From NCBI RefSeq assembly GCF_000003815.2, contig NC_049982.1, forward strand, positions 19,398,496 through 19,462,495: 64,000 nt of DNA, given 5' to 3'. The stretch comes from Branchiostoma floridae. Its lineage: Eukaryota > Chordata > Leptocardii > Amphioxiformes > Branchiostomatidae. Shown here piece after piece: positions 26,334 through 41,300 of this stretch; position 1 is the stretch's first letter, and each line of letters opens with the position of its first letter. The notes beneath the pieces were generated by a model. That model was not told the DNA's origin. It did not search any database and saw only the letters and a program-made list of their open reading frames with translations. The position numbers and the translations under genes were made by a program.

Positions 26334-29300
26334 ATGGCTGCGGCAGGAGGGTTGGTGTTGTTCCTGGTGCTGGTGTGGCTCCCGAGCCTGCCAGGCTTGC
26401 CCCTCTGCCCGTCAGATATTTGCTCGTGCAGTACCTCGTTCCGGACGGTGAACGGGAGTAAGCAGGCGGACGGCAGGAAGGTGGACTGTTCCCGGCGGGG
26501 TCTGGACGGGCCCGCCCGGCTCAACACCACACTCATACCCAGGGACATGACATTCTTGTGAGTATTTATGTTTTGGCTCTGCAGGAAACCTGGAACATAA
26601 TTATCCCTGCACCCATAATGATTCCAGCTCAAATTTTCTTACTGGCCAGTATTCTCAAGGAGCTTGGTATTCTTGATTCTTTAGACAATATACTTGGACA
26701 GGGTAACAGTAACACGCCGAATTTTATTGTCTGTCCCAGAAAGCAAGTTACAACTTACAAGAGACAACAGCCAAACAAACATACTGTATATTCTTTCTGT
26801 TGCATCTACTATCAACACTAAATTACTGTCTGTATGTTTAAAGATTAGATCCTTCATTTTGTAGTCTGCTTACTGTCATTTCTTCCAGGGGTTTCTCACC
26901 TTTGAGTAAACATCAGTTGGCTGTGAAATGTGAATCATAGCTGTGACAATTGACTAATTTTTAATATGTTGTTAGAGGTTACAATAACTCTAGTCTATAT
27001 ACATATCATATATATCAGTAACGTTATATTTCAGTTTCCTTTACGGTGATGGCAAAAGACATGATTGGGAAAATTACTATCTAACGTTACACCTATTAGA
27101 AGGCTATAATGAAGCCACATTAGAATACTAGAAGAAAGTAATTAAAATTTATTGGATGATCTATTTGATACCAATTTTGCAGCCTAAAGAATAGCAGTAT
27201 TTTCAGACATGAAACTTTCGATGAAGCCCCCTGGAGCAAACAAATAATTTATAAATTCCTTTCTCATGTCCAAGTGAACATGATCAATTATAAAATCCAG
27301 AATGATGTCCCAAAATAGAAATGGTGTTGTAAATTGCAGATAGTCATATTTGCTCATGATCATTATATCTAGGGCCCCCTACACCTTACATGTTTTGTTT
27401 GCCTTGCATTGCATTGATTTGATTGAATATGCACAATCTACAGGCAGTATAAGTTCTGTAGCTGGGCATTATGAGTTCTACAGTCATATCTAGAGAAAAC
27501 AACACATGAATACCATGGCGTAACATAAAGCCGAGGGATAAGACAAAAATGTGAGTGTGCAGCCTGCCTTTGGGTGTGTGAATGACAGGGATGAAAGTGT
27601 CTTTAGGATGTAATAACACAGCCAGGCCCTGAGGCAAAGACGTAAGCAGTCGATCCTGAAAAAAAAGGAAGAGCTGGAACTTAGTGGAAGGAAATCAATT
27701 GCTGGGACACCTACCCAGAAGATAAATGATACCAGCATCAGTGGCTGTCACACCAGTTTTCTGGAGTAACAAATGACTACTGACACTCCCTTTGCCCAGG
27801 GACAAAGCCATGTACCAACTGAGATTTCTCTACGTTGATACTAGTTGGTAGCTGTGAGTTCAACTAATGCTTTCCTTTTTATTTTGGGTAGCGCAAGTCT
27901 GTCCCCTCAGACTTGCGTATGTCATTGCTAATGCAAGACTCATTCTTTCGCCTTGTTTTGAAACCTCACCCCCAAAAAGGACAAGAAGTCCAGGTATAGT
28001 AGGTAAGGTGTTTGCATTATGTAGCAAGGGCTTTCAGGGGCTTGCTTCAATGCTTGTCTAGCAGTGTCAGTGTTCACATTGCTGTGTGGTTAAAACCCCG
28101 GTGCATGCTATGCACCAGTACCATACAGCTATTGCCCCCAACCCCCCCAGCAGTGCTGAAAGACATGGCAATAGAGCGTGGCCACTGGGTTCACTTACAG
28201 AAAAAGGTCTTCGTTTCCCAAAACATGATATCAGCTGTCCAGATCAGTGTGAATTCTTCAGATTTTGTTCTGTGGAAGAAAGCTTAAGTCAGTATATTGT
28301 TGTAAATGTTTATATGATAATGTCTCAAATGCCTTCTATTATTAGCTGCTAGTAGTTTGGGTAAAATGTATCTAGTTGTGCCCGAAAGGTTATGATTTGT
28401 CATTATAGTAAAAGAAATTGTATTTGTGTACAAACATTATTATGGCAAACGTGCAGGTGAATTTGAAGTTTGTTAATGAATGTAGCTCTATGCTAAAGAA
28501 TGTTAGTTGAACAGGAAACTAAGGAAGTCATACAAGGGAAGTACTAGCAAGTCTGGCATGCAGTCCCTGGTTCAGTTTCCGGCCATTTCTGTAGTAATTG
28601 GTTTGTATGTGATTGAGAGTGCGCAAGACAGCTGACAACACCGAAAGAACATTACAAAAATCCTGTCCTGGCAAAAGCTTCAGATGGTCCCAAGTGACCC
28701 AAGTTATGCAGTGGGCAAAGACTGTAAATACAGCCAACTTACAAGGTCATACAGAGCTTTTGTGGTTTGAAACTGGTAACATTTAAAGCAGGGCTAAGAT
28801 GTGAAGCACTGGGGTTATTACAAAAGGTCATTCTAGAGGTGGCAACAGACATTGAACAGAAGAAAAAATTCCAAGACCTTTTCTATATTTGAATGTTGGT
28901 ACATGGGCATTTGTGATGGTTCCTGTCTCTCTAATATATTAATCAGGTTGTTTAGTCTGTCCTGTCCTGCAGCTCTTTCTCTTTTTATGTTGCCATTTAA
29001 TGATTAATATTTTTTCTACCAAAGACTTGTCAACACCAGCTAAAACTCATAAATGAGGATTTGTTGTGACACAGAAATGTTCCTTACAGCTCCAGTACAG
29101 TGAGTTGTAGTTTTGATCTATTTGTACAGTATCAAGTATGGATGAAAATTTGGGCAGAGGGCCAATTATCATCATTGCTACTTTAAGTATTGGTGTCAAT
29201 TCAGGTTAAGAGTTTGACAAGTCAGATGTGAACTGAAGCGACACATAGTGGCACACAACAGCTAAAGGACTGACATCTTGATTACTGTAGCCTGGTATCA

Positions 29301-32300
29301 CAAGTAAAATTAACTGTTCACATGCACATGTTCATATTTCCATCCCTGGAGGCATACCCTACTGATACTATACCCTTGACACATGACCTTACACCCCATT
29401 GGACACTAATTGGGTCTATCCTCAGTCCCTGTTTTTGCTTGCCCTGGTACCCAGTGTCTGTATCTCCTCTATGTGTTTTACTAATGATGCTGATTGGTTT
29501 GATGGGAAGTCTGGGATGGATGGTGGGGAGGCATTGTGATTATTTGCATAGTCCCCATTCCAGACGGCAAGGCAAGTAAACAGTAGAGGGGAATTTTTAG
29601 CATCACTGTATCTGGGCCTCTATGTTCCCTATAGGATCATCACTCTGAAGTTGCCATTTTCATGCAGTGTATAGTATTCACTGCTATAGTATAAACACCT
29701 ACGCCTTACTTGTTTATGATGTCCAGTTGATACTAGTACTATGTACATACCTTTGATATGGACATAGTGATGTGACACAATGTACACCTGTACAAGTTTT
29801 TTTCTTCAAATCTTGCAGAGGCACTTGACCTCTCTTACGGTTTTAACAAATTTTAACCTGTTATCTCTCAAGTCTTCCAAAGTCCGACGATGCCAGATAT
29901 TACTTGAAGTTATGAAGATTTCCTTTATGATTATAGGCTCTGAACACACATCCGTATGATTGACGGGTTGTTTTGTTTTGTTTAACCAGGTTGTTTTGTT
30001 TTTCCCATAGGAACTTACAAGGGAACGATATTGCTGTCTTGAAGGAAGGCGTGTTCACCGAGATGCCTGTCTCCAATCTGAGGAACTTGTAAGTACTACC
30101 AACTTCCCTTGTAAGATGTAGAGAAAGTCCTTATTTATTCACTGCCCTGCCTTGTTACTTCCAGGCGAATGGCTATTGTTAGGCACCCAATGGAAGCATT
30201 TTCCAACACATGTTCCTATTCAGGGGCACAAAATCAGCAATGAGCTGAAGTCCATGAAGGACACAATGGAAGGGACGCCCTCTGACCCCGTTACTAATGG
30301 ACGAACAAATGGTCTGCCTGTTCCTGTCCCTTTACTAGCCAGAGCCTCTTTGATCTTACTGTGGAAAGGATGGATTTTAGCTTGGTAAAGGGCTGTACTG
30401 TAGCATCTCCTACTTGGGTTATGCCAAGCAATGTGAAACTTGAAAGGGTGGCTGAGAGAAAGCAGTGACAGGGTGTTCCCAAGAAATGTTGCCAGTCCAA
30501 CATTCTGTATCTTCCATGCCTACATGATAAGGACTTTTGTAGCAGTAACATTGCAAGATGTGATGGATTACTTGTTGCATTGGTATGGGTATTTGTATCA
30601 AGGATAGCAGTCAAATTATGGTATGTTAACTTGGATCCACAGGTGTGGAGAAGGTACCCGGTATTCTGATATTATGATTATAAGTGAGTGTATGAATATA
30701 TGGTTTAAAGACTTTTCAAAGATACTTTTCGAAGCAATGTCTTTGATGCTGAAAAATGCAGGGAATGGCCGACATTCTTCACATTCTTTCTGCTTTTGCA
30801 GGGTTCTTCTTTAGAGTTAAAGTAACTAACCTGGTATTGAGTACACACTTGGGTTTGTCAGGCTCTATTCAGAGCAGATGAAGTTCTATGCCACTGGAAA
30901 TCTTGCTCACCTGGTAAGAGTTTTACTCTGTTTGAGTTAAATAGCTTATTAAACTTCTACAGCGTAAAACTTGGATGGGTGCGCAAAATTATCCCAGCAG
31001 CAGGGAACTTCATCTGTCCTGAAAAGAACCTGGCCAATCCACAGTGTGACAAGGTCATGAAGTAACTGGCATTTCGAATAAGAGTTTGCAAATTAAGACT
31101 GTCTTTCAAATAAGAATTTGCAAATTAAGACTGCCAAGTACAAAATAAAGGATTCCAGGCAACCAATTCAAGCTTAAAGGTACCTAGTATGGAACTGGTA
31201 TGGACTTCACTTGAAGACTTGGTATAACTTTGATGTAAGCTCCGGACGGACATTGTACCTACCACAGTACTGGTGGAGTATGTTAAACCTTGAAGTTGAA
31301 AGACGTATGAATGGGTGATAGATCTAGTCACTATATTTTGAAATGTGGGGGGTATGCAGCCCTGTTGCCCAGTAAAAGAGTTGATTACAATTACAGTCTG
31401 ATTTGATAACAGTGCACTACCCTTTCATATGACAGATAAAATGCGGAATGGATCCCAAAGTGTCCATGTCAGGGGTACCTTAAAATTCCAGCATCTGGCT
31501 TCAATATCTATCTGTGTCCAAGAGCAACACAGAGAGTAGCTTGAGACTATTTGGAGTTTGTAATGCAGGATGATCTTGAGGGAAAACACATGTGTTCAAC
31601 TTCCAACCTCTTGGTTTGGGCTGTTCCCACTTTTGGTCTTATGAAAATACACACATTTGCCATCTACTCTTCAGATTTTTTACTTATGTAGATTGAAGAG
31701 GCTTTTCCGTGAGGGTTTTGGTGTATATCAAGAGTGGATTTTCATTACGATACTGTTGTGTCTTGTGACTCTTGTAATTTTCATCTGTTGCAATTATTAG
31801 TGTTTTAATTTGTACTATCATATCTATGACATTTGTGCATAAATTACCTGCTTCTGATATGTCTGAGTATGTTGCACATTTTTGTACAATTCATTGAGAA
31901 ACATGCCAATTTTGGTACCAGTAAACATAAAGTGGACAACTAGCTATTGAGTATGTTGGTTACCATTGCAAGTACTACGAAGTAGTTTCCCCAAAACAGG
32001 TTTCCATGTCTACAGGAAGGGAAGGAACACAGAAAGGTCAGGCCACTGTAATAACTTCTCAATCTGCTCCTGACATCTGACCTTTCAGCTGGTGCTGACA
32101 GCATTGTTAATGTTAGGTAGCATTGTAGATCAGTGTTTCTACCAGTAGCAGGCTTCGTAATTAATAAGAAATGAACTTGCAAAAATGTTGGTATAAATTG
32201 TTTTGGGGTCTCCACAGCTTTTGCATTATTTTTGCATTTTTTTCTTCGCTTACCTGTCAAATTAAGTCTTAATCTGTTCTTACAACTTTAGGATGCTTTA

Positions 32301-35300
32301 GGAAATTAGGATGTTTTGTGCTATACCTCTATTTTGTACCACGTATAATAGTTGTTGCCATACATTGTACCAAGTACAATTGTCATGCAATATAGTTCTG
32401 CTGTTGTTGCTTTGGTACATGTATCCATTCTAGACTACTGCTGTACTGGTAATTAAAGTTGTATGTAAATTGTAATTTTTCGAGTCCACTTGATAGATCT
32501 AGACCTAGAGAAAATGTTTTCACCAGATATCTCAAGTCTAGAGTGCTCTCAAGTGTTTGTACTTTAGGATAGAACCAATACAGTCTAATTTGGCTAGCAG
32601 ACTCATTTCAGTGTTCACTGGTTTACTGTTGATAGGTTTAGTTGAGAAGTGTGTTACAACATGCTTCTGATCACTTCAGATTGTAACTCTGTTTTTGGAA
32701 ATGTAGACTCAATGGCCACATTGGAAGATTGGTAAGAAATCTAGTTGGACTGGTCAGATACATATGTCAAGAAAAGTTCAATGAAACAACAAAATCCCCT
32801 TATTATTTGCCATATGACAAGAAATTCAGCTGCAGGTAACATAAGTTCTAGTCCTACACCTGGTCCCCACCCCACCCCCTGCTGTAACATGTGGGAACCC
32901 CCACCAGATGGGAGGTTATGATTCCACCACACTGCACTGTAACACTAGAAGGAAAGGCAAGCCTACTGCATGTGCATGCTCTTAGCATCAGCCATTCCTG
33001 CCATTCTGTGTCATGCAACCATAAAGTACTGAATGGTGCAGTTTGTAATAGCCGCACAGAATGAATCTCCTTGTTAGTATCTGTGGTGTTTCATATGTAG
33101 TTTGATACCGTGGCATTATACTGGTTTTATGTAAACAAAATGAAATGGCCTGGGTAGATTTTTAAGACAAGTGTAAAGATATATGAAGAGCATGTCCTGT
33201 ACATGCATGTGATTGGCTTTTACTGGTGGTGTGCGTAGCTGAGATTCAGTTTGAATTTTGCTGTGGAAGTTTTTTTTTAAATCTAATTTTGGATCAGCTA
33301 GGAGCCTGGTCTGACCCAGTTACATGTACCTACATGTAGAACCTGAATTCCAAGTCAGTCTCCATAAAAGCAATCTAAAACCCCTTTGAAGGGAGGTCCC
33401 TCCATTGTAAAACAAAGGACCAGCATAGAACCATTTCATTATAAACAGGAGCTGTTATCACAACAAATGGTGCTCTTGAAGTTTCTTTCCAGCATACACT
33501 CCAGCTTTCTGAATACCAGGATGATTTGGTTTAGTACATTGTAGCTCTACGCAGATAGCAGTTTAATGGCTTCGTTAAGAAATCAAAGACTTTGCCTCCG
33601 GCCAATGAGGTGAAATATTAAAGATATGAATCTCTATGGCAACACCATAACAAGAGACAGTGGGAGAGAATTTAGTTAATGGTCAGTGCTTTGATGTGAA
33701 TAAAGTTGATTTGGACCATGGAAATTGATGCCAGATTGCTGCGGGCTTTTCTTATATATAGCTCCATGTAGAATGTACCAGGGTTCTGGAGAGGGATTGA
33801 CATGGCTACTTTATGATGAAGACAGAGAGTGAATGATACAGATTAGATGGTACATGTACCTAGTACTAGTAGCATTACTTCCCTGTGGCTACCAGGAACT
33901 TTGTGGAACATAATGTTTTTGTTACACTGTTAACTTACAGTGAGCCACATTCAGGTCCTCCCACTAATGAGCACATGGTTTGATGGCAACTTGTCTTGTT
34001 CCCTTCCTATGCCTCCAGATGGAAGAACTCTACAACTCTTTGATGCCAGTACTATTCTGTAACTATTCTGGGTATGTAAAGCAGATCAAGAATTTATAAA
34101 AAGAAAAAAAAAAGAAAAGAAAACCATCACCTATGAAGTTGAAGGACATGTACAACAAAGCACCTCTGTTTTTGAACATGAAATTTGAAGAGGCTCAGTA
34201 GCACTTGTGGTAACAGCCTTTTTATAGCTGTATACACGTACATGTATTATGTGGTGGTGTACCCAGACACTGTTAAATACAGGAGGGTTTCAGGTTACTT
34301 TACCCCCCACAGCCTTCTGGTTCATCCTGCCATTTGTCTGGAGGCAAGCCCTGGGGTCATCCAGGGTTACCCTCCAGGCTTTTGTTGTGATGTGTAACTT
34401 TGGCTGGTTTTAATATTGGAGAAAGATGTGGATTTCCTGGTGGGTTCCTTCAAAGGGACCGTTTTTGGTTGGGCTTAACTCTCTCCATGCCACTGGATTA
34501 TCCATGCTACAAGATAACGAAGAGTGTTAAAATCAAAATTGATTTTTAATACCAGTAGTTTCTTGATTTTATCAGTAGATTTAAGGCTACTTTGCTATAT
34601 TACATGTTCTTACAGCAAAATTAGAAAAATGGATGGACATGGCAATTCAAATTCATGGATGAAACATGTTTGTATTGTTGGTTTATGACAAAGAATATGC
34701 ATAATGATGGTAATTCATTTTGTATTATCGTCTGGTCCTAAACGTAAAGGTAAGGATACAAACCTGTCAATTTGATATTCATTTGAAATATTCTTTTTCA
34801 CCTCAAGAGAACTTGCATCGAAGTACAAAAGTAGGAATCACAAAAGTGAATATTTTTTAAATGCATTTCTTCATCTGGTGAAAAAAAAAAACAAGTATGA
34901 TTCAGGTGTGTTGCAGATATTCCAATCTATGTTATATGGATATCACACATTTGTTCTGTCATAGTGGGAAAAAACTTCCTTTGATCTGTACACAGTACTA
35001 TGAGATATAGCAAACACCTTCCTGTTATTTCCTTCCAAGTGTCATGTAGTATCTTTTGACAGTTGATCTTCTCTGTAACAGGAGCTGCCAGGTTATTCGA
35101 CCAAAATGCTGGTCACCTCAGAAATATTTGAAGTGGGGTTTGCCAAGGGAAATGGACTGGAACTACAGTGTACACAAGGGAAATGTTAGTCAGGCCAGAC
35201 TTGTTTTTGAAACAAAGGGTTTACATTACCAGGATTGGTATTAAATGTTTAAAGTAAGATGTAAGTCAATGTGTTTTATCATTTTATTGATATAAAACTA

Positions 35301-38300
35301 CATATGTCTTGGATGCTTGTCCTTCTTGAATCATGCAACTTTAACTTACAAAAAGACATGCACATTATGCTTTATGATGCCTTTTCTGATCTTCATGAAT
35401 TAAGACATGTGCATGTAATACTATTAGCTTCTATCGGGAAAAGTTTGCAAACCTTGCAAGATGTTAATGAAAACTGGCAAGAAAGAATTTCAGGTTTTGC
35501 AAACAAGACATTACAATAGCCTCAGTGTATCACTGAAGATAAGTCCTCAACCCTAACAGTGCTGGATGGCATGGGAATTATTAAGTAGCCTTGGGAAAAC
35601 TTGTTAATACAACTGCTGTACTTAGTGGTTGGCAGTGGTAAACGTTTCCCAGCACAGGTGGTACAAAAAGCCTGGGTAATGTGTGGTGTTGACAGATTCT
35701 TTCAAACTGGGCGGGTTGACTCGAAGGGCACAGTTGGCACAGCATATCTAAATAATAAACCACATCCAGCTCAAATGTGCTTGTAGACTGCACTTTTTGT
35801 AATCAATGCCCTGTGGATTGTCAATGGCACATGGGGGTATTGTCAAGACTAAAAGAGACTTTCCTGTACTATGTACATGTGTGTTGGCAAACTGCTGTCT
35901 CTGATTCTTTATTTACTGAATAACTAAATGCCATACCTTCTCAAAAATGTGTTTAGCCTTTTTCTAGCCATGGGTTGCCTTTTGTAGTCCTTTTCTCCAC
36001 CTCCATGCCTTTTTAGCTTTCAACTAGGGTACCTTTGACTCGGTTGGACCTCAGGAATTTACTGTAACGGCTAACATTGTCTGTGAGTCCTATCTAGCTT
36101 TCTAGATAAGTATGTATAAGAAGCCAGTAATCTGAGCCATCAAAATCATTTAGCACATTTTCACATACTAGTACTGTAATTTATTGTTGGAATTGGGGAA
36201 TTTAGGCCAACCGTGAGATTTCCCTTGCTATGACAACTTAGAATGACAGCCTTTGTGGAGAAAGGATTCTTGTAATACCAACGATTTATAAAACAAACTA
36301 CAAAAGAACAAATTACTAGCAGGACTGTTAAAAAGTCTTCCATTGTGACTGAATGTACAAGGGTGAGTCGAAAAGTTATGCCAGGGGTTTAATAACAGGC
36401 TCATTTTCTCATTGAATCAGTTGAAGTTTGACACAAAGATAAAGGCATATATCTGCCTGAGACTGAAATATCTCAACATGTTGTTCAGATCTGGAAAAAA
36501 TGATCTTCTGACAGACTTCTAAGGGTGTGGTCATCTTGGAATCAACTCAGGTACTCATAAAAATGTGAACAACAAATTGATATGCATGTATTATAGTCTC
36601 AAGACAATTAATTTACCTTTGTGCCAAATTTTAACTCATTAGATGAAAAAAATAAGCCTGTTATGAAACCACTTGCACTACTTTTTGACTCAAGCTCATA
36701 CTACACAGTAATCCACAGGGAAACAGTTAGAGCCTTTCTGGCAGATAGACATAAATAAACAGATATAAATAGCTTTAGGCCTATTGTTTGTGAACAAAAG
36801 GGGGGCAGCTATTTGTTGCCTGCTGGACTTTCCTGGTGGTATTTCAACACCTAGCAAATGGCTTGTGAATAGGTGCAAATTATGCTACCAATTAGCCACC
36901 TATTGTGTTGCCTCATTCAACAACACATTAGATGATCTTCGCACTGTGTCTATCAAATTCACCTTTACTGAAGGTGAGAAGTGTGTTCAACCATAAAGTG
37001 ACTCATACTGTTATAGACTAGATGTTCTAAAAAGACAGCCTAGTCTATCATGTTTGTATGAAGAGAACCATTATGATCTACTTTATCTTGTTTGATATTG
37101 ATTGGTATTACTTTTCTATAATCTATAATACATGGTAAATAAGTCAGGTTATTGCTACCTATTGATGACTTGCCAAATTGGTGATTGTCATATATTTGTA
37201 ACAATGTTCTGCCTTTATATCCCCTACTCAAACTTGATATACAAGCTCAACTTTTTTTTCACAATACAGTGTAAAACATGTTGCCTGACTTTGATTAATT
37301 AAAAGTCAGGTTGGACATTGTATTCTCCTGCACAAAGTCCACCCTGCTACCATCCTTTCTGTAGTTGTCTGCTAAAGTAGAACAGATTTGACATCCAAGC
37401 CATGCAAAATTCATGGCGGAGAGGGGCGACTCACCAGGGGAGGCTATGTTATGTACAGTATTTAGGTTACCTCCATGATATAGCTTGACAATTGAGATGC
37501 TGGTCTTATTTGTCATGCTTCAGCCCATAGTGTCCAAATGTAGCTATACAGCTTCTAAAATGAGTACAAATGTACAAGTCTCTTCATTACTAATGACTGG
37601 AAGTGAGATAGCAGTATGTTGGGGCAATTGCATTACATTGTGTTATATAGTTTTACTGGTCGTAAAGTCTGTACATAATCCAGATGGCAATAAAAGTGCC
37701 ATTTCCTTATGAAGCTATTCATGAGGAAATCTTGGATAGTATATTTTGACCCTCTCAGGAATGAGGGGTGTCTATGTAATTATGGGGTGCTTAGTGTCAA
37801 TACTGCCCGGGCCATTATTGCATGTAAATCATCAGACATTGTAACTAGGACTAGATATCATTATGCTGCCATAGAAATTGATTCTGCTTGCAGATGATGA
37901 AAATAACTGTTTACAATTGATAAAAAAAACAAATCACTATCCTTAAAACCAACATTAAAAGAGGTTCGTGTATCTGTGATTTATAAAGCAATTGCAAGGT
38001 ATACATACAATCAATGATTGTTGGTACTAGAGTATGGGGTACAGCGGTGCCAGGGGACCCTCTTTTTCCCAGATGTGGGCCAAACTAGATTTGTCATAAT
38101 TGCCTGGGGGACTCCATAGGATGGTGAAATATGAATCATGAGCTGATAACTATTGTGTGGTGATGGCTGTGGGTATAAAGCTTTAATGAGGAGGCAGCAG
38201 GAGGAAGATGGCACGGGATATTGATTCAACCAGAGGATGATTGTTGACCAGCAATCTGTCTGCTAGTAAATTGCCCGTGGAGATGTTGTAACCAGGGCAA

Positions 38301-41300
38301 TAGGTTTTTACATGCTTGTAGAGACAGCGCTCTGGGGTGATAATTTTGTAGCTTTAGCACGCATGTAAACTTCTAGTGGGCAGCTGATAATGGCTGCAGG
38401 CATGTTGCAGGAAAAACAAAGGTAGAGCAAAAGAGGAGAAAAGTGATGACCTCAACCCATGTCTTCATTCTATGTACCTCTGTAACTTGAGAATGAATAG
38501 AAACCAAAGTGCCAAGAGTTTTGTCAATTTAGATTTGTGCTGTGAAGGATATATTATAGGTTGTTTGCCTTGTAATTGTATGACTATGAATTAGTATGGC
38601 TATCATTTTATGCACCTTTACTTTGATGATTATGTTTTGTTTGAAGTGTGAGTAGGAGGGAGTCAGAAGAAATGAAGTGGGAATCAAATTTCCAGACATT
38701 TCTTACAGCTCTATTTAGGGAAGAGCCTCACATCTACTTCAAAGCATCTCTGCCTTAACTGACTGAATATGGGGCACATCCTTATTGTATTGTAATTTGT
38801 AGGCATGCTTCCATCTTCACAGATGAAACACATATTACATCCATATTACAGCCTTGAAATTAGGTTTTTCCTCTGCAGTCCCAAAAGTGTCTCGAAAAGA
38901 AATTCAAACTGTCCTGAAGTGAGGTTCAATTGTGGTATGACAGTAATAGAGGAAAATGCATTTTACAAGTTTACCTTTGCCACTTACTATAGATAAGAAA
39001 TGAAAGAAATCATGTTTGGGCTTGCGTGGCCACATGTGACTCAGACATGGGATTTTGTAAATGTCAAAAAATTGTCCCAAAGCACACATTCAATTGTCCA
39101 GAGCCAGATTTTGCTGGCCGGGGGCCATAGAAACACTGTTAGTTTGGAGCCCAGCTCATTGAAGTCTTTCATGACACAATCCTTAACTAACCTGGATAAA
39201 AGCAAAATGTTTAGGGAATAACACAATGTAGGTCTGTACTGTGTACAATATCAGTTTGTCTACCAGAAGGTTGGTACAAAATAGAGGATTTATGAATTTT
39301 TATGTCAAACACGAAATGTTGTGCCAGGAATTCATTCACCTTGCTCCATATCAAATCTTGTCAAGATTACACTAGATATAAATGCATTCTATCTGCATTA
39401 TGTCAAAATACAATACTGTTTTCTCCTGCCAAGCTTTCTCATTGTTCTCTAAAGCTAACTGCAGTGTCAAAGGTCAAGGTCCCCATTGGGAACCCTACTT
39501 GCATTCACCTCCTGAACTTTGTGTTTCCACGCTGAGAGCCACAGGAGGGTGCAGGGGCTTTGAACAGAGGCCACAGGAGGGTGCAGGGGCTTTGAACAGA
39601 GGCGGAATCAGCATAACATGCACAGAACCAGAGGGCTGAGTGAGCAGGTTACCCAAGTAGATCAATTTAACTGGATAGCTCGCTGCCTCCTCTTTTCTGC
39701 TGCATTACATCCTAGGCTGGATCCCTGCCCAGTTCATGGCAGGCAAATAAGCCCATGTAATTTTCCCAAGTCGTTTGATCTGGAGAATTTTACATGCAGG
39801 AAGTGTTCTTGGCGAAGCTTCTGCTATTTGAATTAGAATTTACAGTCAGGCCGCAGTGAATTTATTTGGTGTACGACCTCATGCATGCATTTAAACTTCT
39901 TTCCTACCTGACTTAATCTTCAAAGTTTTATATTTGTAAAATTGGTATATGGTCTATTTTGCGGCTGACATGTCATTGCAATGCTTCTCTTGTGCTGTGT
40001 TATATATGAATTATAAGTATCTAACTCTTACTTCTTAGTCCTGTTAAAATTGAACTGTGTTATACTTCTATAAACAAGGAAGTATTGGGAGATTATAAAA
40101 AAGTACATGTCCTAGTTCTCTGAAGACAAATACAATGTTTACTTCCTCTGTAATTTGTTATGTTGTTTTTCCCAGTATATCGGTTTTGGTATTGTTGACC
40201 TATTGTAGATAGTACAGCATCAAATTGCATTTTTTTGGATGGAAAGGCATGGGTATAACTTGGCAATAGACATGGATTATGTATGCTTCTCCAGTGAAGT
40301 GTTGTATCCTGTTATTTCTGCCAGAGTGAGGAGCTCTCTTCCTAATTGCCCCATGCCTGTGAAGCCCACACTTGAGGCTTCCAATCTGGCTGCGGATTTG
40401 TTTGAAGTAGCAAAAGCAGTGTATCCGCCCCCAAGTGCATATGGCTGCATGCCTGGCTGCTCAGCCTTTGAACTGAGCTGTGGAAAAAAAATTGCAATTC
40501 CCCCTGGTGGAGACTAGGAATACAAAAGTGCGGGGAATGGTGCGTCTATAGCAGTACTGGTGGTCACACTCACAGCAGGAAAAGCCTGAATAGATGTCTC
40601 AATTTGTTTGGGAGGTCTATCAAACCTTCATTCACCTATTATGCCTGGAGTCACAGCTTGCTGGACACAGAGCAATGTTGGTTTTTCCTCTGCCTAATGG
40701 CCCCTGCAGAAGCACATAAATCTCCCTTGGTGGTCAGTTGTATAGAATGAAAACAACCTCGTAGATGAAAAGAGTACTGCAGTTTGAACTTCTCTTTTGT
40801 CATTTATGTCACTGTTAGCACACTTCCTGTTTGGGTGTGTGAAAACTACTATCAGTTGATCTGAGAGGTTATAAAAGCCTTTAATGTTAGAAATATTTAT
40901 ACTGTGGTATAATATCTCCTGTTAGGGGATCCATACATGGTTGTCAGAGCACTTTGAAGAGATCAAAGAGCATTTGATACAAGCAGAACCAACCTGAGTT
41001 GTATTTCTCCTGATGGTAATTAAGACAATGTTCAAAAGCTTTCTACCTCAGCACGTAAAAAGGCTGTCTAGAACACCCAGGAGACAATTTTGACATCACA
41101 AATTAGTCCCCAATATTTTCATGAGATGGAAGTTGACAGATGAGACCAGGACCACTTTCCAACACAATAATGAACAATCAGAGCTTGTTTCTGCTGCCAC
41201 ATGCACAGCGTCTGTGATGTGTTGATGATAGTTATTTGAATTAATGAGATTAGTTTCTGAGATTTTCATCATAGTGCAGGGATTAGATTGTTACCATTAG

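Noticed and set aside
26162-26632. 156-codon minus-strand ORF over receptor exon 1
   Set aside because: Antisense of the signal-peptide exon and its flanks. No domain and no splice context.
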